DNA of 64,000 nucleotides from positions 1,415,822 through 1,479,821 of the forward strand of contig NZ_CP129013.1 of assembly GCF_020524035.2 (NCBI RefSeq). Direction: 5' to 3'. Origin of the DNA: Bacillus carboniphilus. GTDB lineage: Bacteria; Bacillota; Bacilli; Bacillales; JAIVKR01. This document shows positions 55,836 to 64,000 of this stretch, in pieces. Each line of letters begins with the position of its first letter. Position 1 is the stretch's first letter. A program made the translations under genes and the position numbers. The notes beneath the pieces were generated by a model. It was not told the DNA's origin. It did not search any database and worked only from the letters and a program-made list of their open reading frames with translations.

Positions 55836-55874
55836 TATTAATTCTGTTTAAACCAAATGTTAAGCTTTTGTAAA
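55836..55874 (-). promoter_or_regulatory. PhoP box upstream of pstS
   Basis: On the minus strand four hexamers TTTACA, TTAACA, TTTAAA and TTAATA follow each other with exactly five bases between them (11-base period), the classic PhoP tandem arrangement (TTHACA). Confidence 0.82.
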
Positions 55875-56004
55875 TTGCATCGAATTTTGACGGCTCTTGA
55901 TGAATTTCATCTTTTCAATAACATTTTAAAAGGTGTGTTGATCAATGAAAGGAAATGAATTCTATCACTTTATTTTAGGTTAACTATACGTTTTTCCAAT
56001 GATT

Positions 56005-58050
56005 TTATTCACTTTCTTCTATACGCTCATTTTTTAATTCATAATAAGCATCTGTCACCTGTGCTGCAATTTGTTTATTGATCGTCACTTTATTTCTTGT
56101 ATCAGCCCATGGGACTACAACTGAAAAAGCAATCTCAGGATTTTCACTCGGGGAGTATCCAACAAATGTTAAGTTATACGTTGGCATCCCTTGATAGTTC
56201 TCTTTAGGTCCATAATAGTAGGTTTCAGCCGTTCCTGTTTTCCCTGATACATCATATTCTTTATTATTAAAATAAGTATAAGCCGTTCCGCCCGATTCTT
56301 GAGTAACTTGTCTAAATCCTTCTTGTACACGCTCGATGAATTCTTGATTCATATCTAATTGGTTTAAGACAACAGGATTGATGCTGTAATCAACTGGACC
56401 TAGTTCTTTTTCAGATGAAGGCTGTCTTACTTCTTTGACTAGATGGGGCTTCATTCGATAGCCTCCATTAGCAATAGTTGAAACATATTGAGCCATTTGA
56501 AGGGCCGTATACGTATCATATTGACCAATTGCGTAATCAAGTAAAAAGTCGTTATTTTCTCCGACCACACCAGTAGATTCATTTGGTAAATCTATCCCTG
56601 TAGAAATTCCAAGACCAAATTGATTAAAATAATAGCGCATCGTAGAAAGGGCATCGTTATCAATTCTTAATGATTGGTTTGGTACGTAAACTCCGTTACC
56701 GATTGCAATCGCTGTCCTAAACATATAGACGTTGGAAGATTGCTTTAACGCAACTAAATCGTTAATATACCCCATGTTTTTCCAAGAACTTTTCTCAGGT
56801 GTGCCTTTTATTTTTATAGGGGTATCATATAAAACGGTATTAGGTTGAATCACTCCTTCTTGAAACCCTGCTAAAACGGTTGCTCCTTTTACCGTCGAAC
56901 CCATTTCATAAGAAGTCGTCATTCCACCTAAAGCAAAATCTTTGATTTCATTATCATCTGTCATTTGTTTACCTGCCATTGTTAAAATTTCACCATTTCT
57001 CGGATTCATAATTATGACAAACGCTCGATCTAACAATTCTGTTCCCGATTGTTTTTTCGTTTCGGTTAGTTGTTGTTCAATAATTCTCTCTACTTCTTGC
57101 TGAAGCTCCATATCAATGGTTAATATGATATCTTTTCCTGCTGCCCCTTCAGATAGAACTTCGACATCAACAACGTTACCTACTTTATCCGTTATATTTT
57201 TAATCTTTTTCTTTTCACCTTGTAAAATATCTTCATATTGTAGCTCTAAATAACTTTTTCCTACTCGGTCATTTCTGCTATATCCTTTTGATAAATAGTA
57301 ATCAATAGAGTCAGCGGGTAATCCTTCATCAGATGTCGTTATGTTCCCTATAAGTGTACGAAGAAGATCCTCATAAACATATTCACGATCCCAATCCGTT
57401 GTAACATCAACACCTGGTAACACATCTAAATGCTCACTAATATAAGCAAATTCTACATCAGTTACACCTTTCTTTATAATCTGTGGAGTAAGAGCATATC
57501 CTGAATCCATTTCCCGCTTAATGGCTAAAACATTTAATTCTTGCTCGGAAATCATCCCTAATTCTTCATTCGTAATTCTTTCTAACTGAAGTTGATATAG
57601 AACATCTTCTTCGATATTTCCCTCTTCAACATTTAGGTAATCCTCTTCTGTCAGTATTGCTTTTGCTTCTTCCGGCCTTGTTATAATCCAATAATCTTTC
57701 ATGTCTCTTTCTGTAATTTTATCTGTTTCTACAGAGAGTACTTGAGCAAGATCCTCTGCTATTTCCAACCTTTCTTCCTGAGAAGTAGAATAAGAACGAG
57801 TATATGTAATAGCCTTTGTCGGACTATTATCAACAACGACATTGTATTGTCGGTCTAACATCCTCCCTCTAGGTACAGATGTACTAACACTAATTTCTTC
57901 CGTTTGCTCAACCTCTTTTTTATAGCTTTCTCCATAAACTATCTGAACATATCCTAAACGAAGAATGAGAGTTGAAAATATAATAAACACGATAAAGAAA
58001 AAAACATTTATTCTCGTTTGTAGCTTTTTCTTTTTACTTTGCTGCTTCAT
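56005..58050 (-). CDS. pbpA: Class B penicillin-binding protein 2 (PbpA/YqgF-type)
   Basis: 681 residues. A membrane anchor at 15-33, the PBP dimerisation domain (55-270) and a transpeptidase domain. The active-site Ser385 lies in GSTVKG, SSN is at 438-440 and GKTGTAE near 612. It cross-links peptidoglycan, in rods for elongation and spore outgrowth. The position between the pst operon and yqgE is the same as in Bacillus subtilis. Confidence 0.92.
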   Translation of the reverse strand: MKQQSKKKKLQTRINVFFFIVFIIFSTLILRLGYVQIVYGESYKKEVEQTEEISVSTSVPRGRMLDRQYNVVVDNSPTKAITYTRSYSTSQEERLEIAEDLAQVLSVETDKITERDMKDYWIITRPEEAKAILTEEDYLNVEEGNIEEDVLYQLQLERITNEELGMISEQELNVLAIKREMDSGYALTPQIIKKGVTDVEFAYISEHLDVLPGVDVTTDWDREYVYEDLLRTLIGNITTSDEGLPADSIDYYLSKGYSRNDRVGKSYLELQYEDILQGEKKKIKNITDKVGNVVDVEVLSEGAAGKDIILTIDMELQQEVERIIEQQLTETKKQSGTELLDRAFVIIMNPRNGEILTMAGKQMTDDNEIKDFALGGMTTSYEMGSTVKGATVLAGFQEGVIQPNTVLYDTPIKIKGTPEKSSWKNMGYINDLVALKQSSNVYMFRTAIAIGNGVYVPNQSLRIDNDALSTMRYYFNQFGLGISTGIDLPNESTGVVGENNDFLLDYAIGQYDTYTALQMAQYVSTIANGGYRMKPHLVKEVRQPSSEKELGPVDYSINPVVLNQLDMNQEFIERVQEGFRQVTQESGGTAYTYFNNKEYDVSGKTGTAETYYYGPKENYQGMPTYNLTFVGYSPSENPEIAFSVVVPWADTRNKVTINKQIAAQVTDAYYELKNERIEESE

Positions 58051-58201
58051 TTCACATCACCTAATTAGAAATATAGTCACGAATTATTTTGAGATTGATT
58101 CAAATATTAGTTTAAATTAAAGGAATTTGTTTTTCTATAGTATTTATAAATGTAGAGAAATTGTAATGGATTAAAGTAATGTGATGTGAAAAAATTACTC
58201 T

Positions 58202-59488
58202 TTAACTCCCTTCTCCATCAACAAGACTTGGCTTTGCAATCTGTCTATTACGGTCGTGTTCTATTAACACATTTGAGTCCTTTAGTTTGATATTTCGAAT
58301 GAAAAAGTATATAACAGGGTGACCTAGTCCCAACAAAAGTAAAATATAAGGTAAAATAGTTTCGGGTGAGAATGTCATAATTCCTACCATAAAGATACCA
58401 ATGGAGATGATTCGTCCTATGTTTAAAAAGATTTCACGAACAACAATATATTCAATCCTTGCTCCGGCTGCATTCCACCCTCTCCCTATCACATCATAAG
58501 TCATACTGGAATAGGGAACGAGCAAAATAGGATATCCAATCGCTATACAGACGGCATATAACAATAAACGGGGATAGGTGACGTTAAATAGAATTAAAAA
58601 TATGGATGCATATAAAATAATCCCTCCCAATAATATTGCTTTTTTTCTCATTTTTTTGGTAATTAACCTTGTTGCTCCATAATACGTAACGAAGGCAACC
58701 GCAGAATTAAGAAGACCGAACTTTCCAAGTGCTAGTTCACTCCCTGTAGAAATAAAAACAAATACACTAATCACAAAGATAAATGTTCCTTCCCTCAACC
58801 CTTGAAATATGTGAGCGTATGTAATCCTTCGCCAATTACGATTCCGTTTTCTTTCCTTCACAATACGCCAAAGAATATATTGTCCTTCCGAAGGTCTCCT
58901 ATCAATAAAAAAGCTTAAGACAACGGCTCCTGTAAACATAATTAACGATATCGTAAAAATCACCGTATATCCGGTAAAGTTTTCTAAGTTAGAAATAATG
59001 AGTCCAGCAACTATAGGACCAAACATTCCCGCCACAGATGTTAAAATTCCTAAAAAGCCATTGAAAAAATCTCTTGTTTCAGGTTCGGTAATTTCAAAAG
59101 TAAGGACGTTAAATGCTAACCAATAAAAGCCATAACCAACACCTAATAAAGCACCTAACAACAATAAAAATTGATCTGCTTTGTCTCCAATTATTAAAAC
59201 CGTTATAAAAAAAATGGCTAAAAAAATGACACCAAGTCTTAAAACAATCACTCTATCTACCTTTTTGGCCCATAAGCCTGCTAAAATAAACGTAATCATT
59301 TGCATGATAACAATGCTTAGGTTATATACAGCTAAATCAATATATCGTCCAGACTGTTTCCATAGATAGACATTCACAAATGTGTTTGATAAAGAAACAC
59401 TTAAAGAATATAGTCCACCTACAAGTAACAGAAGGATTAGGTCACGGTTAACTTCAATCTCACCTAATATTTTATTCATATTAAACAT
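58202..59488 (-). CDS. yqgE: MFS transporter YqgE
   Basis: 428 residues from ATG 59488 (MFNMNKIL), after GGGGGAG. Twelve membrane segments. The N-terminal NTFVNVYLWKQSG and the loop-2-like LWAKKVDR suggest an MFS fold. Substrate unknown; yqgE neighbours pbpA and sodA across Bacilli. Frame intact. Confidence 0.8.
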   Translation of the reverse strand: MFNMNKILGEIEVNRDLILLLLVGGLYSLSVSLSNTFVNVYLWKQSGRYIDLAVYNLSIVIMQMITFILAGLWAKKVDRVIVLRLGVIFLAIFFITVLIIGDKADQFLLLLGALLGVGYGFYWLAFNVLTFEITEPETRDFFNGFLGILTSVAGMFGPIVAGLIISNLENFTGYTVIFTISLIMFTGAVVLSFFIDRRPSEGQYILWRIVKERKRNRNWRRITYAHIFQGLREGTFIFVISVFVFISTGSELALGKFGLLNSAVAFVTYYGATRLITKKMRKKAILLGGIILYASIFLILFNVTYPRLLLYAVCIAIGYPILLVPYSSMTYDVIGRGWNAAGARIEYIVVREIFLNIGRIISIGIFMVGIMTFSPETILPYILLLLGLGHPVIYFFIRNIKLKDSNVLIEHDRNRQIAKPSLVDGEGS

Positions 59489-59511
59489 AGAGTTCTCCCC
59501 CTTCAACAACT

Positions 59512-59561
59512 AGAGGGTGCTTAAAAAGGTTTTTTTACTTTTCTATACTTAAACAACCTCT
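59512..59561. repeat. 50-bp inverted-repeat element related to family B ends
   Basis: AGAGGGTGCTTAAAAAGG on the left and the complement of CTTAAACAACCTCT on the right. The right arm matches the right end of the family B repeats at 12296 and 33037, so this may be a deletion derivative. Confidence 0.5.
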
Positions 59562-59625
59562 CATACAGCCACTATTAAAATTAGTTTGTCTACTGTAGAA
59601 GGAGATATGTATTTTAAATAAATAA

Positions 59626-59663
59626 AAAAGACCGCCGAGAGTATTTACTCGACAGTCTCATTT
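59626..59663 (-). terminator. Terminator of sodA
   Basis: GACTGTCGAG and CTCGGCGGTC (with two G-T pairs), then TTTTTTATTT on the minus strand. Confidence 0.78.
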
Positions 59664-59678
59664 AAAATAACTCATTAA

Positions 59679-60288
59679 TTATTTTGCTGCTTCAAATCGT
59701 TTAGAAACTTCGTCCCAATTGACGACATTCCAGAAAGAAGCGATATAGTCTGGACGACGGTTTTGATACTTTAAGTAGTAAGCATGCTCCCAAACATCCA
59801 AACCTAAAATAGGTGTTTTCCCTTCCATTAATGGAGAATCCTGATTAGGAGTACTCATTACTTCAATTTCTCCATTATTAACAACTAGCCAAGCCCATCC
59901 TGACCCAAAACGAGTCGCTGCAGCCATTTGCAAATTGTTCTTTAAATTTTTCAAAGCTCCCAAATTTCCCATGAATCGCATCAGCTAAAGCCCCTGTTGG
60001 TTCTCCTCCACCGTTTGGAGATAGAATAGTCCAAAATAGACTATGGTTAGCATGTCCACCACCGTTATTTCTAACTGCTGTCTGAACTGCTTCAGGAACT
60101 TGGTTTAGATCCGAAACTAACTCATCGATATTTTTGTTTAAAAGATCATGATGACCTTCCAAAGCAGCATTTAACTTACTTACATAAGTGTTATGGTGCT
60201 TCGTATGATGTATTGTCATTGTCTCTTTATCAAAGTGTGGTTCGAGTGCGTTATAAGCATAAGGTAATTGTGGTAATTCGTAAGCCAT
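59679..60288 (-). CDS. sodA: Superoxide dismutase (Mn/Fe type), frameshifted
   Basis: ATG 60288 ([10 protein letters not shown]), after GGAGGAG. Metal ligands: His in [13 protein letters not shown], His in HANHSLFW, Asp and His in LDVWEHAYY. The frame breaks at AATGGCTGCAGC (59934-59935); one G fewer gives [17 protein letters not shown] and 202 residues. It removes superoxide in the cytoplasm. The ligand set is complete, so the shift is likely a sequence error. Confidence 0.92.
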
Positions 60289-60402
60289 TTTTAAAACTCC
60301 TCCTTCTTGAATATGTACCCTAAAGGCTTGGTTAAGGCCTTCAATTAAAAGATTACCAAACTTATCCCTTTGTTTCAATTATTATGCCCCATTAAGGAAT
60401 GT

Positions 60403-60888
60403 TCATTTTAGTAAAACAAAAATAAAATAGCCAATCATCCCAAGTTGGATAACAGTTTTAGCAAGTACACCTGAAACAAAACCGATTAATGACCCTACTC
60501 CTACTCTAATTGAATCATTTAATGATTTTCTATGAATCAGTAGCTCTGCTATTACCGCACCAAGAAAAGGTCCTAAAATAATTCCTATAATCGGAAGGAT
60601 AAAGGGTCCAATTAGCAAACCAATCGTACTTCCCCATATAGCGGCTTTGCTTCCTCCTCTTCGTTTCACACCATATAAATTTGCCAAATAATCAGCAGTA
60701 AATATAATGGCGACAAAGATCCCTTCTACAATCCAGAAGCTATAGGGTAGCTCTGTAAAGGAAAAATAAAAGCCATATACGAGAAAACCACCAACTAAAA
60801 ACAGTACACTAGGAATAATAGGATATATTAATCCTATAAACGAAACGATAAAAAAAGCGATAATGATGATCCAAATAATTGTATCCAT
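60403..60888 (-). CDS. yqgC: YqgC, DUF456 family membrane protein
   Basis: 161 residues with four or five membrane helices. [18 protein letters not shown] and [27 protein letters not shown] are typical of DUF456. The latter is a glycine-zipper-like repeat. Function unknown. Located directly upstream of sodA as in Bacillus subtilis. Confidence 0.87.
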   Translation of the reverse strand: MDTIIWIIIIAFFIVSFIGLIYPIIPSVLFLVGGFLVYGFYFSFTELPYSFWIVEGIFVAIIFTADYLANLYGVKRRGGSKAAIWGSTIGLLIGPFILPIIGIILGPFLGAVIAELLIHRKSLNDSIRVGVGSLIGFVSGVLAKTVIQLGMIGYFIFVLLK

Positions 60889-60914
60889 CGTACACCACCC
60901 CTTTTTATAAGATA

Positions 60915-60951
60915 TAAAAAAGCAAGAGATTGGTTCTCTTGCTTTTTAGTA
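60915..60951. terminator. Terminator of the Na/Pi transporter gene
   Basis: AAAAAGCAAGAGA and TCTCTTGCTTTTT arms; usable in both directions. Confidence 0.85.
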
Positions 60952-60964
60952 TAATCCATAGATA

Positions 60965-62596
60965 TCATTTTCGATACCCTAATACAGCTTCAGCAATATT
61001 CACTGAATGATCACCAATTCTCTCTAAGTTACTTACGATATCAACAAATACAATACCAGCCTGTCCTGAACAAATGCCTTCATTCATTCTCAATATATGA
61101 TTTTTTCGTAACGTTCTCTCTAGCTTATCGATTTTTTCTTCGGATTTAACTACTCCTGATGCTAAATCATGATCTTTTTGATCTAGTGATTCTAAAGCAT
61201 TAGAAACCGTTTCGACGGTTAACGAAAACATTTCGTCTAAATCTTTTCTCGCTTGATCTGTCAGCTTCACTTTATTAGAAAGCTGAAAATCCACTAATTC
61301 AACAATGTTCTCAAAATGATCGCCAATTCGTTCTATATCTCTTACCGTATCTATAAGCATAGAATGCTCTTCAGAGTCTGATTGTGACATTTCACTTCTA
61401 GAAATGGCGATTAAATAGTCAGTAATTTTACGGTCCAGATTATTAATGGCATCCTCTAATTGAAAAGCCATTTCCGCATGCTTTTTATGATGAGTTTGTA
61501 AGTAAAGGTTTGTTTCTTCTAACCCTTTTGAAGCAAATTTACCCATTCTTAGAATTTCTTCTTTTGATTGTCCTAATGCAATAGAAGGTGACTGTTCAAT
61601 AAAAATTGGGTCTAAGTGCTTCGCTTTATATTCTACAATCGAATCTTCGCCAGGAATTAATTTTGTCACAATGAATGCCAATGCTCCGATAAACGGTAAT
61701 TGGATCAGAGTATTTGTAATATTAAAGGTTCCATGAGCGAAGGCAATCGTCATCTCCGGATTTAATTGCAAATTTTCTTGCATGCTAGCAATTAGACTAG
61801 TAAACGGAGCTAGAATTAATAAAAATAGGGTCGCTCCAATGATATTAAATATAACATGAGTAAGAGCCGCGCGTCTTGCAGCAACTGATGCACCAATCGA
61901 AGCTAAAACAGCTGTAATCGTTGTCCCTATGTTGTCTCCAAATAAAACCGGTAAAGCCCCTTTTAAATCGATCAAACCTTGCCCGAATAACTCCTGCAAG
62001 ATTCCAATCGTTGCACTAGAACTTTGAACAATGACTGTAAAAACAGTACCAATGACTACTCCAAGTAGAGGATGTTCACTCATCCCTATTGTTAAATCTG
62101 AGAATGCTTCAAGTGAACGAAGTGGTTTCATTCCACTACCCATCAACTTTAGTCCATAGAACAATGCACCAAACCCAAACACCACTTGTCCTATATTGTT
62201 GATCTTCTTGTTTTTAAAGAAGAACAACATGATGGAACCAATTGCAATAATGGGTAAGGCATAATTTGAAATTTTAATACCTATGATAAATGCAGTTACT
62301 GTTGTCCCAATATTAGCACCCATGATTACACCAATGGCTTGACGTAAGGTCATAAATCCAGCGGAAACTAATCCGACTGTAATAACCGTCGTTCCACTAC
62401 TAGACTGAATTAAGACTGTAACAATAATACCTGCTAACACACCCATGATTGGATTAGTTGTAAATTTATCTAAAATATCACGCAACTTATCTCCCGCTGC
62501 TTTTTGCAGTCCGTCTCCCATATATTTAATACCGAAAAGGAAAATACCTAAACCACCTATAAATTCAAATATCATTGCCTGAACATCCAAACTCAA
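60965..62596 (-). CDS. Na/Pi-cotransporter family protein with PhoU-like tail
   Basis: About 543 residues; the start is probably TTG 62596 (GGAG nine bases upstream), with TTG 62605 as alternative. Two inverted repeats of the family bear the QSSSGTTVITVGLVSAG and VQSSSATIGILQEL motifs, the Na/Pi site. The C-terminal 200 residues are a PhoU-type helical bundle (RDIERIGDHFENIVE and NLERIGDHSVNIAEA). It moves phosphate with sodium. A Pho-box-like triple repeat lies about 55-85 bases upstream, consistent with phosphate control. Confidence 0.86.
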   Translation of the reverse strand: MSLDVQAMIFEFIGGLGIFLFGIKYMGDGLQKAAGDKLRDILDKFTTNPIMGVLAGIIVTVLIQSSSGTTVITVGLVSAGFMTLRQAIGVIMGANIGTTVTAFIIGIKISNYALPIIAIGSIMLFFFKNKKINNIGQVVFGFGALFYGLKLMGSGMKPLRSLEAFSDLTIGMSEHPLLGVVIGTVFTVIVQSSSATIGILQELFGQGLIDLKGALPVLFGDNIGTTITAVLASIGASVAARRAALTHVIFNIIGATLFLLILAPFTSLIASMQENLQLNPEMTIAFAHGTFNITNTLIQLPFIGALAFIVTKLIPGEDSIVEYKAKHLDPIFIEQSPSIALGQSKEEILRMGKFASKGLEETNLYLQTHHKKHAEMAFQLEDAINNLDRKITDYLIAISRSEMSQSDSEEHSMLIDTVRDIERIGDHFENIVELVDFQLSNKVKLTDQARKDLDEMFSLTVETVSNALESLDQKDHDLASGVVKSEEKIDKLERTLRKNHILRMNEGICSGQAGIVFVDIVSNLERIGDHSVNIAEAVLGYRK

Positions 62597-62652
62597 CCTT
62601 TTCAACTCCTCAATTCGTGTTTAATCGACAACTATCAACAACCCCTAACAAT

Positions 62653-62680
62653 TATTAACGATATGTTGATTTATTGTAAA
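62653..62680 (-). promoter_or_regulatory. Possible PhoP box upstream of the Na/Pi transporter
   Basis: On the minus strand TTTACA, TCAACA and TTAATA follow with exactly five bases between them, the PhoP repeat spacing. The rest of 62681-62995 shows no gene or clear signal. Confidence 0.5.
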
Positions 62681-62995
62681 GACTTTTTTTGAAGATTAAC
62701 GGTTTTTTTACACTAAATTTACATACAAAATATTACACTGACAATGACAGCTCTACTAGTTAATTTTTAGCATCCATTGATGAAATAGATTTTATAATAC
62801 AAATTATAATCAAATCCCTATAGCTGATGTTTTTCGTTAGGAAGTATCCGCTTTTATTTCACTTGTTTATATACTTTATAAACGTTAATATATAAAAGGT
62901 AAAACAACAATGATCATGATTGTTCAAAGGGTTACTATATTCAGTTTAGTGTAATACTGTTTGAACACATTCTATTACAGAAAGGTTGAGAGTGT

Positions 62996-63778
62996 TTGAA
63001 TATCTTTATACAATTTTATAAAAGTCTGTACTCTCCAAAGACCATTGCTAGAACACGGTTCCAAAAAATAGGAAAGACCATTGCTTATGTTTTTTTTCTA
63101 GCCTTTATATCAAGTATCCCAGCAGTTATTATAATTAATTCATATATAATGGAGAATTTAGAATCTGTTGAAAGATCTTTGAAAGTAGATTTTCCCGACT
63201 TTTCAATTGAAGATGGTTCATTAGTGTTAAAGGAGCAAAATAATTTTGTTGAAACAACGAGCGATAATTTCCATATAATTCTTGACGAAACTGGAGATCA
63301 GTCGGACAACGACTTGGCGATGCAAAGTAATGTCATTGCTTTTTTGGATGACTCACTCGTTGTTAAGGTTGAAGGAAATCAAGTTTTTAATCAATCCTAT
63401 GTTTATTTTTTAGATAATTATACAAAAGATGATATTATTGATATTTTACATCAATTAAATAATAGTAAATGGATTATTATAATCTTAGCTTCATTGATGT
63501 ATTTTATCCTGAACTCTTTCATGAAATTCTTAGCAGTTACCTTTCTCGCTTTATTTGGCAACATACTAAAACAACCTGCAAAAAAAGCAATTAAGTTTAG
63601 CCAGGTATGGACGATTTCAGCATACTCAATTACCATCACTACCGTTTTCTTTACAATTATGGAGTTTCTAAAAACGCCAGTTCAAATGGGAGTTTTTATA
63701 GGTTGGACGGTTAACTTCATCATCCTCTATCTCTCAATAAAGGAGATACCCTCAAAAAAACAAAGAAAGCTATCATAA
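62996..63778 (+). CDS. yqgB: YqgB-like membrane protein (DUF1189)
   Basis: 260 residues from TTG 62996, with AAAGG ten bases upstream. FYKSLYSPKTIARTRFQKIGKTI at the start is the DUF1189 signature. One membrane helix follows at 27-48, an extracytoplasmic domain of about 120 residues, and three or four helices at the end. Function unknown. Confidence 0.75.
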   Translation: MNIFIQFYKSLYSPKTIARTRFQKIGKTIAYVFFLAFISSIPAVIIINSYIMENLESVERSLKVDFPDFSIEDGSLVLKEQNNFVETTSDNFHIILDETGDQSDNDLAMQSNVIAFLDDSLVVKVEGNQVFNQSYVYFLDNYTKDDIIDILHQLNNSKWIIIILASLMYFILNSFMKFLAVTFLALFGNILKQPAKKAIKFSQVWTISAYSITITTVFFTIMEFLKTPVQMGVFIGWTVNFIILYLSIKEIPSKKQRKLS

Positions 63779-63811
63779 AAAGGATTGGTGATATCACCAA
63801 TCCTTTTTAAT
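63777..63811 (+). terminator. Terminator of yqgB
   Basis: AAAAAGGATTGGTGA and TCACCAATCCTTTTT: perfect palindrome with a T run. Confidence 0.9.
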
Positions 63812-63889
63812 TACACAAAATAACTCATTTTATGCTCTTCCTAGCATATTTATATAATTAAACATGCTTGTCCAAGGGAGTGATCTTAA

Positions 63890-64000
63890 ATGAAAAGACT
63901 ACTATGGTTTATAACCTTTATTCTCGTAACCTACGCTATTTACTATGATTTATCTGTTGGAACAATCAACAACCAACTCAATATATCGCACGAAGAAGAC
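63890..64000 (+). CDS. Start of a YqfZ-like membrane protein (cut by window end)
   Basis: ATG 63890, after AAGGGAG. The 37 visible residues are one membrane helix and IYYDLSVGTIN, a pattern seen at the N-terminus of small LysM-carrying membrane proteins such as YqfZ, which lies near here in Bacillus subtilis before ispG. Too short to be sure. Confidence 0.5.
   Translation, partial: MKRLLWFITFILVTYAIYYDLSVGTINNQLNISHEED

Overview
The window comes from a low-GC, endospore-forming Bacillaceae chromosome. Gene order follows the Bacillus subtilis yqhL-to-yqfZ segment: gcv operon, sinIR/tasA, comG, yqgX-yqgY, yqgU-T-S, glcK, gluP, pst, pbpA, sodA, yqgB. I recognised this from the proteins; no database search was run, so the genus stays open. 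No rRNA, tRNA, CRISPR array or phage was seen.

Layout: (1) 0-5.4 kb: yqhL and the glycine cleavage operon gcvT-gcvPA-gcvPB behind a tandem glycine riboswitch. (2) 5.4-11.9 kb: yqhH-yqhG and a biofilm-matrix locus (sinI, sinR, a TasA paralogue with a sortase-like tail, a decayed sipW, an acidic TapA-position protein, tasA with SinR operators, a YqzG-like gene). The sinI leader looks like a c-di-GMP-I riboswitch. (3) 12.3-19.0 kb: yqzE, aroK, murB and the comGA-GG competence pilus operon; comGD carries an insertion. (4) 19.6-22 kb: yqgY, a MidA-type methyltransferase, yqgX, yqgW. (5) 22.2-32.7 kb: a beta-glucan utilisation island (glycoside phosphorylase, GH30, GH1, sugar ABC importer, LacI regulator) with repeated operator-like palindromes. 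(6) 33-43.6 kb: yqgU, yqgT, yqgS, glcK, yqgQ, spoVAF-like, gluP. (7) 43.7-50.9 kb: Rex-site-bearing ldh, yqgN, rpmG, and a DUF4912/GT4/nucleotidyltransferase polysaccharide cluster. (8) 50.9-64 kb: phoU, pst operon with a Pho box, pbpA, yqgE, sodA, yqgC, Na/Pi transporter, yqgB, and the start of a YqfZ-like gene.

Two features cut across the window. First, two families of short non-coding mobile repeats (called A and B here) occupy many intergenic gaps. Family A carries stacks of hairpins whose stems vary in a compensating way while a five-base NTCST loop stays fixed, and one A copy sits inside a B copy whose empty site is preserved elsewhere in the window. Second, at least 13 genes, many of them housekeeping (gcvPB, murB, ldh, pstB, pstC, sodA and others), carry single-base indels, mostly one extra base in a homopolymer. 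Restoring that base gives full-length proteins every time, so these look like sequencing errors. sipW and comGD are different: their damage is structural.

The most interesting functional idea is a circuit in which c-di-GMP acts on sinI through a riboswitch, SinI antagonises SinR, and SinR acts on tasA, so that second-messenger level would set matrix-fibre production.
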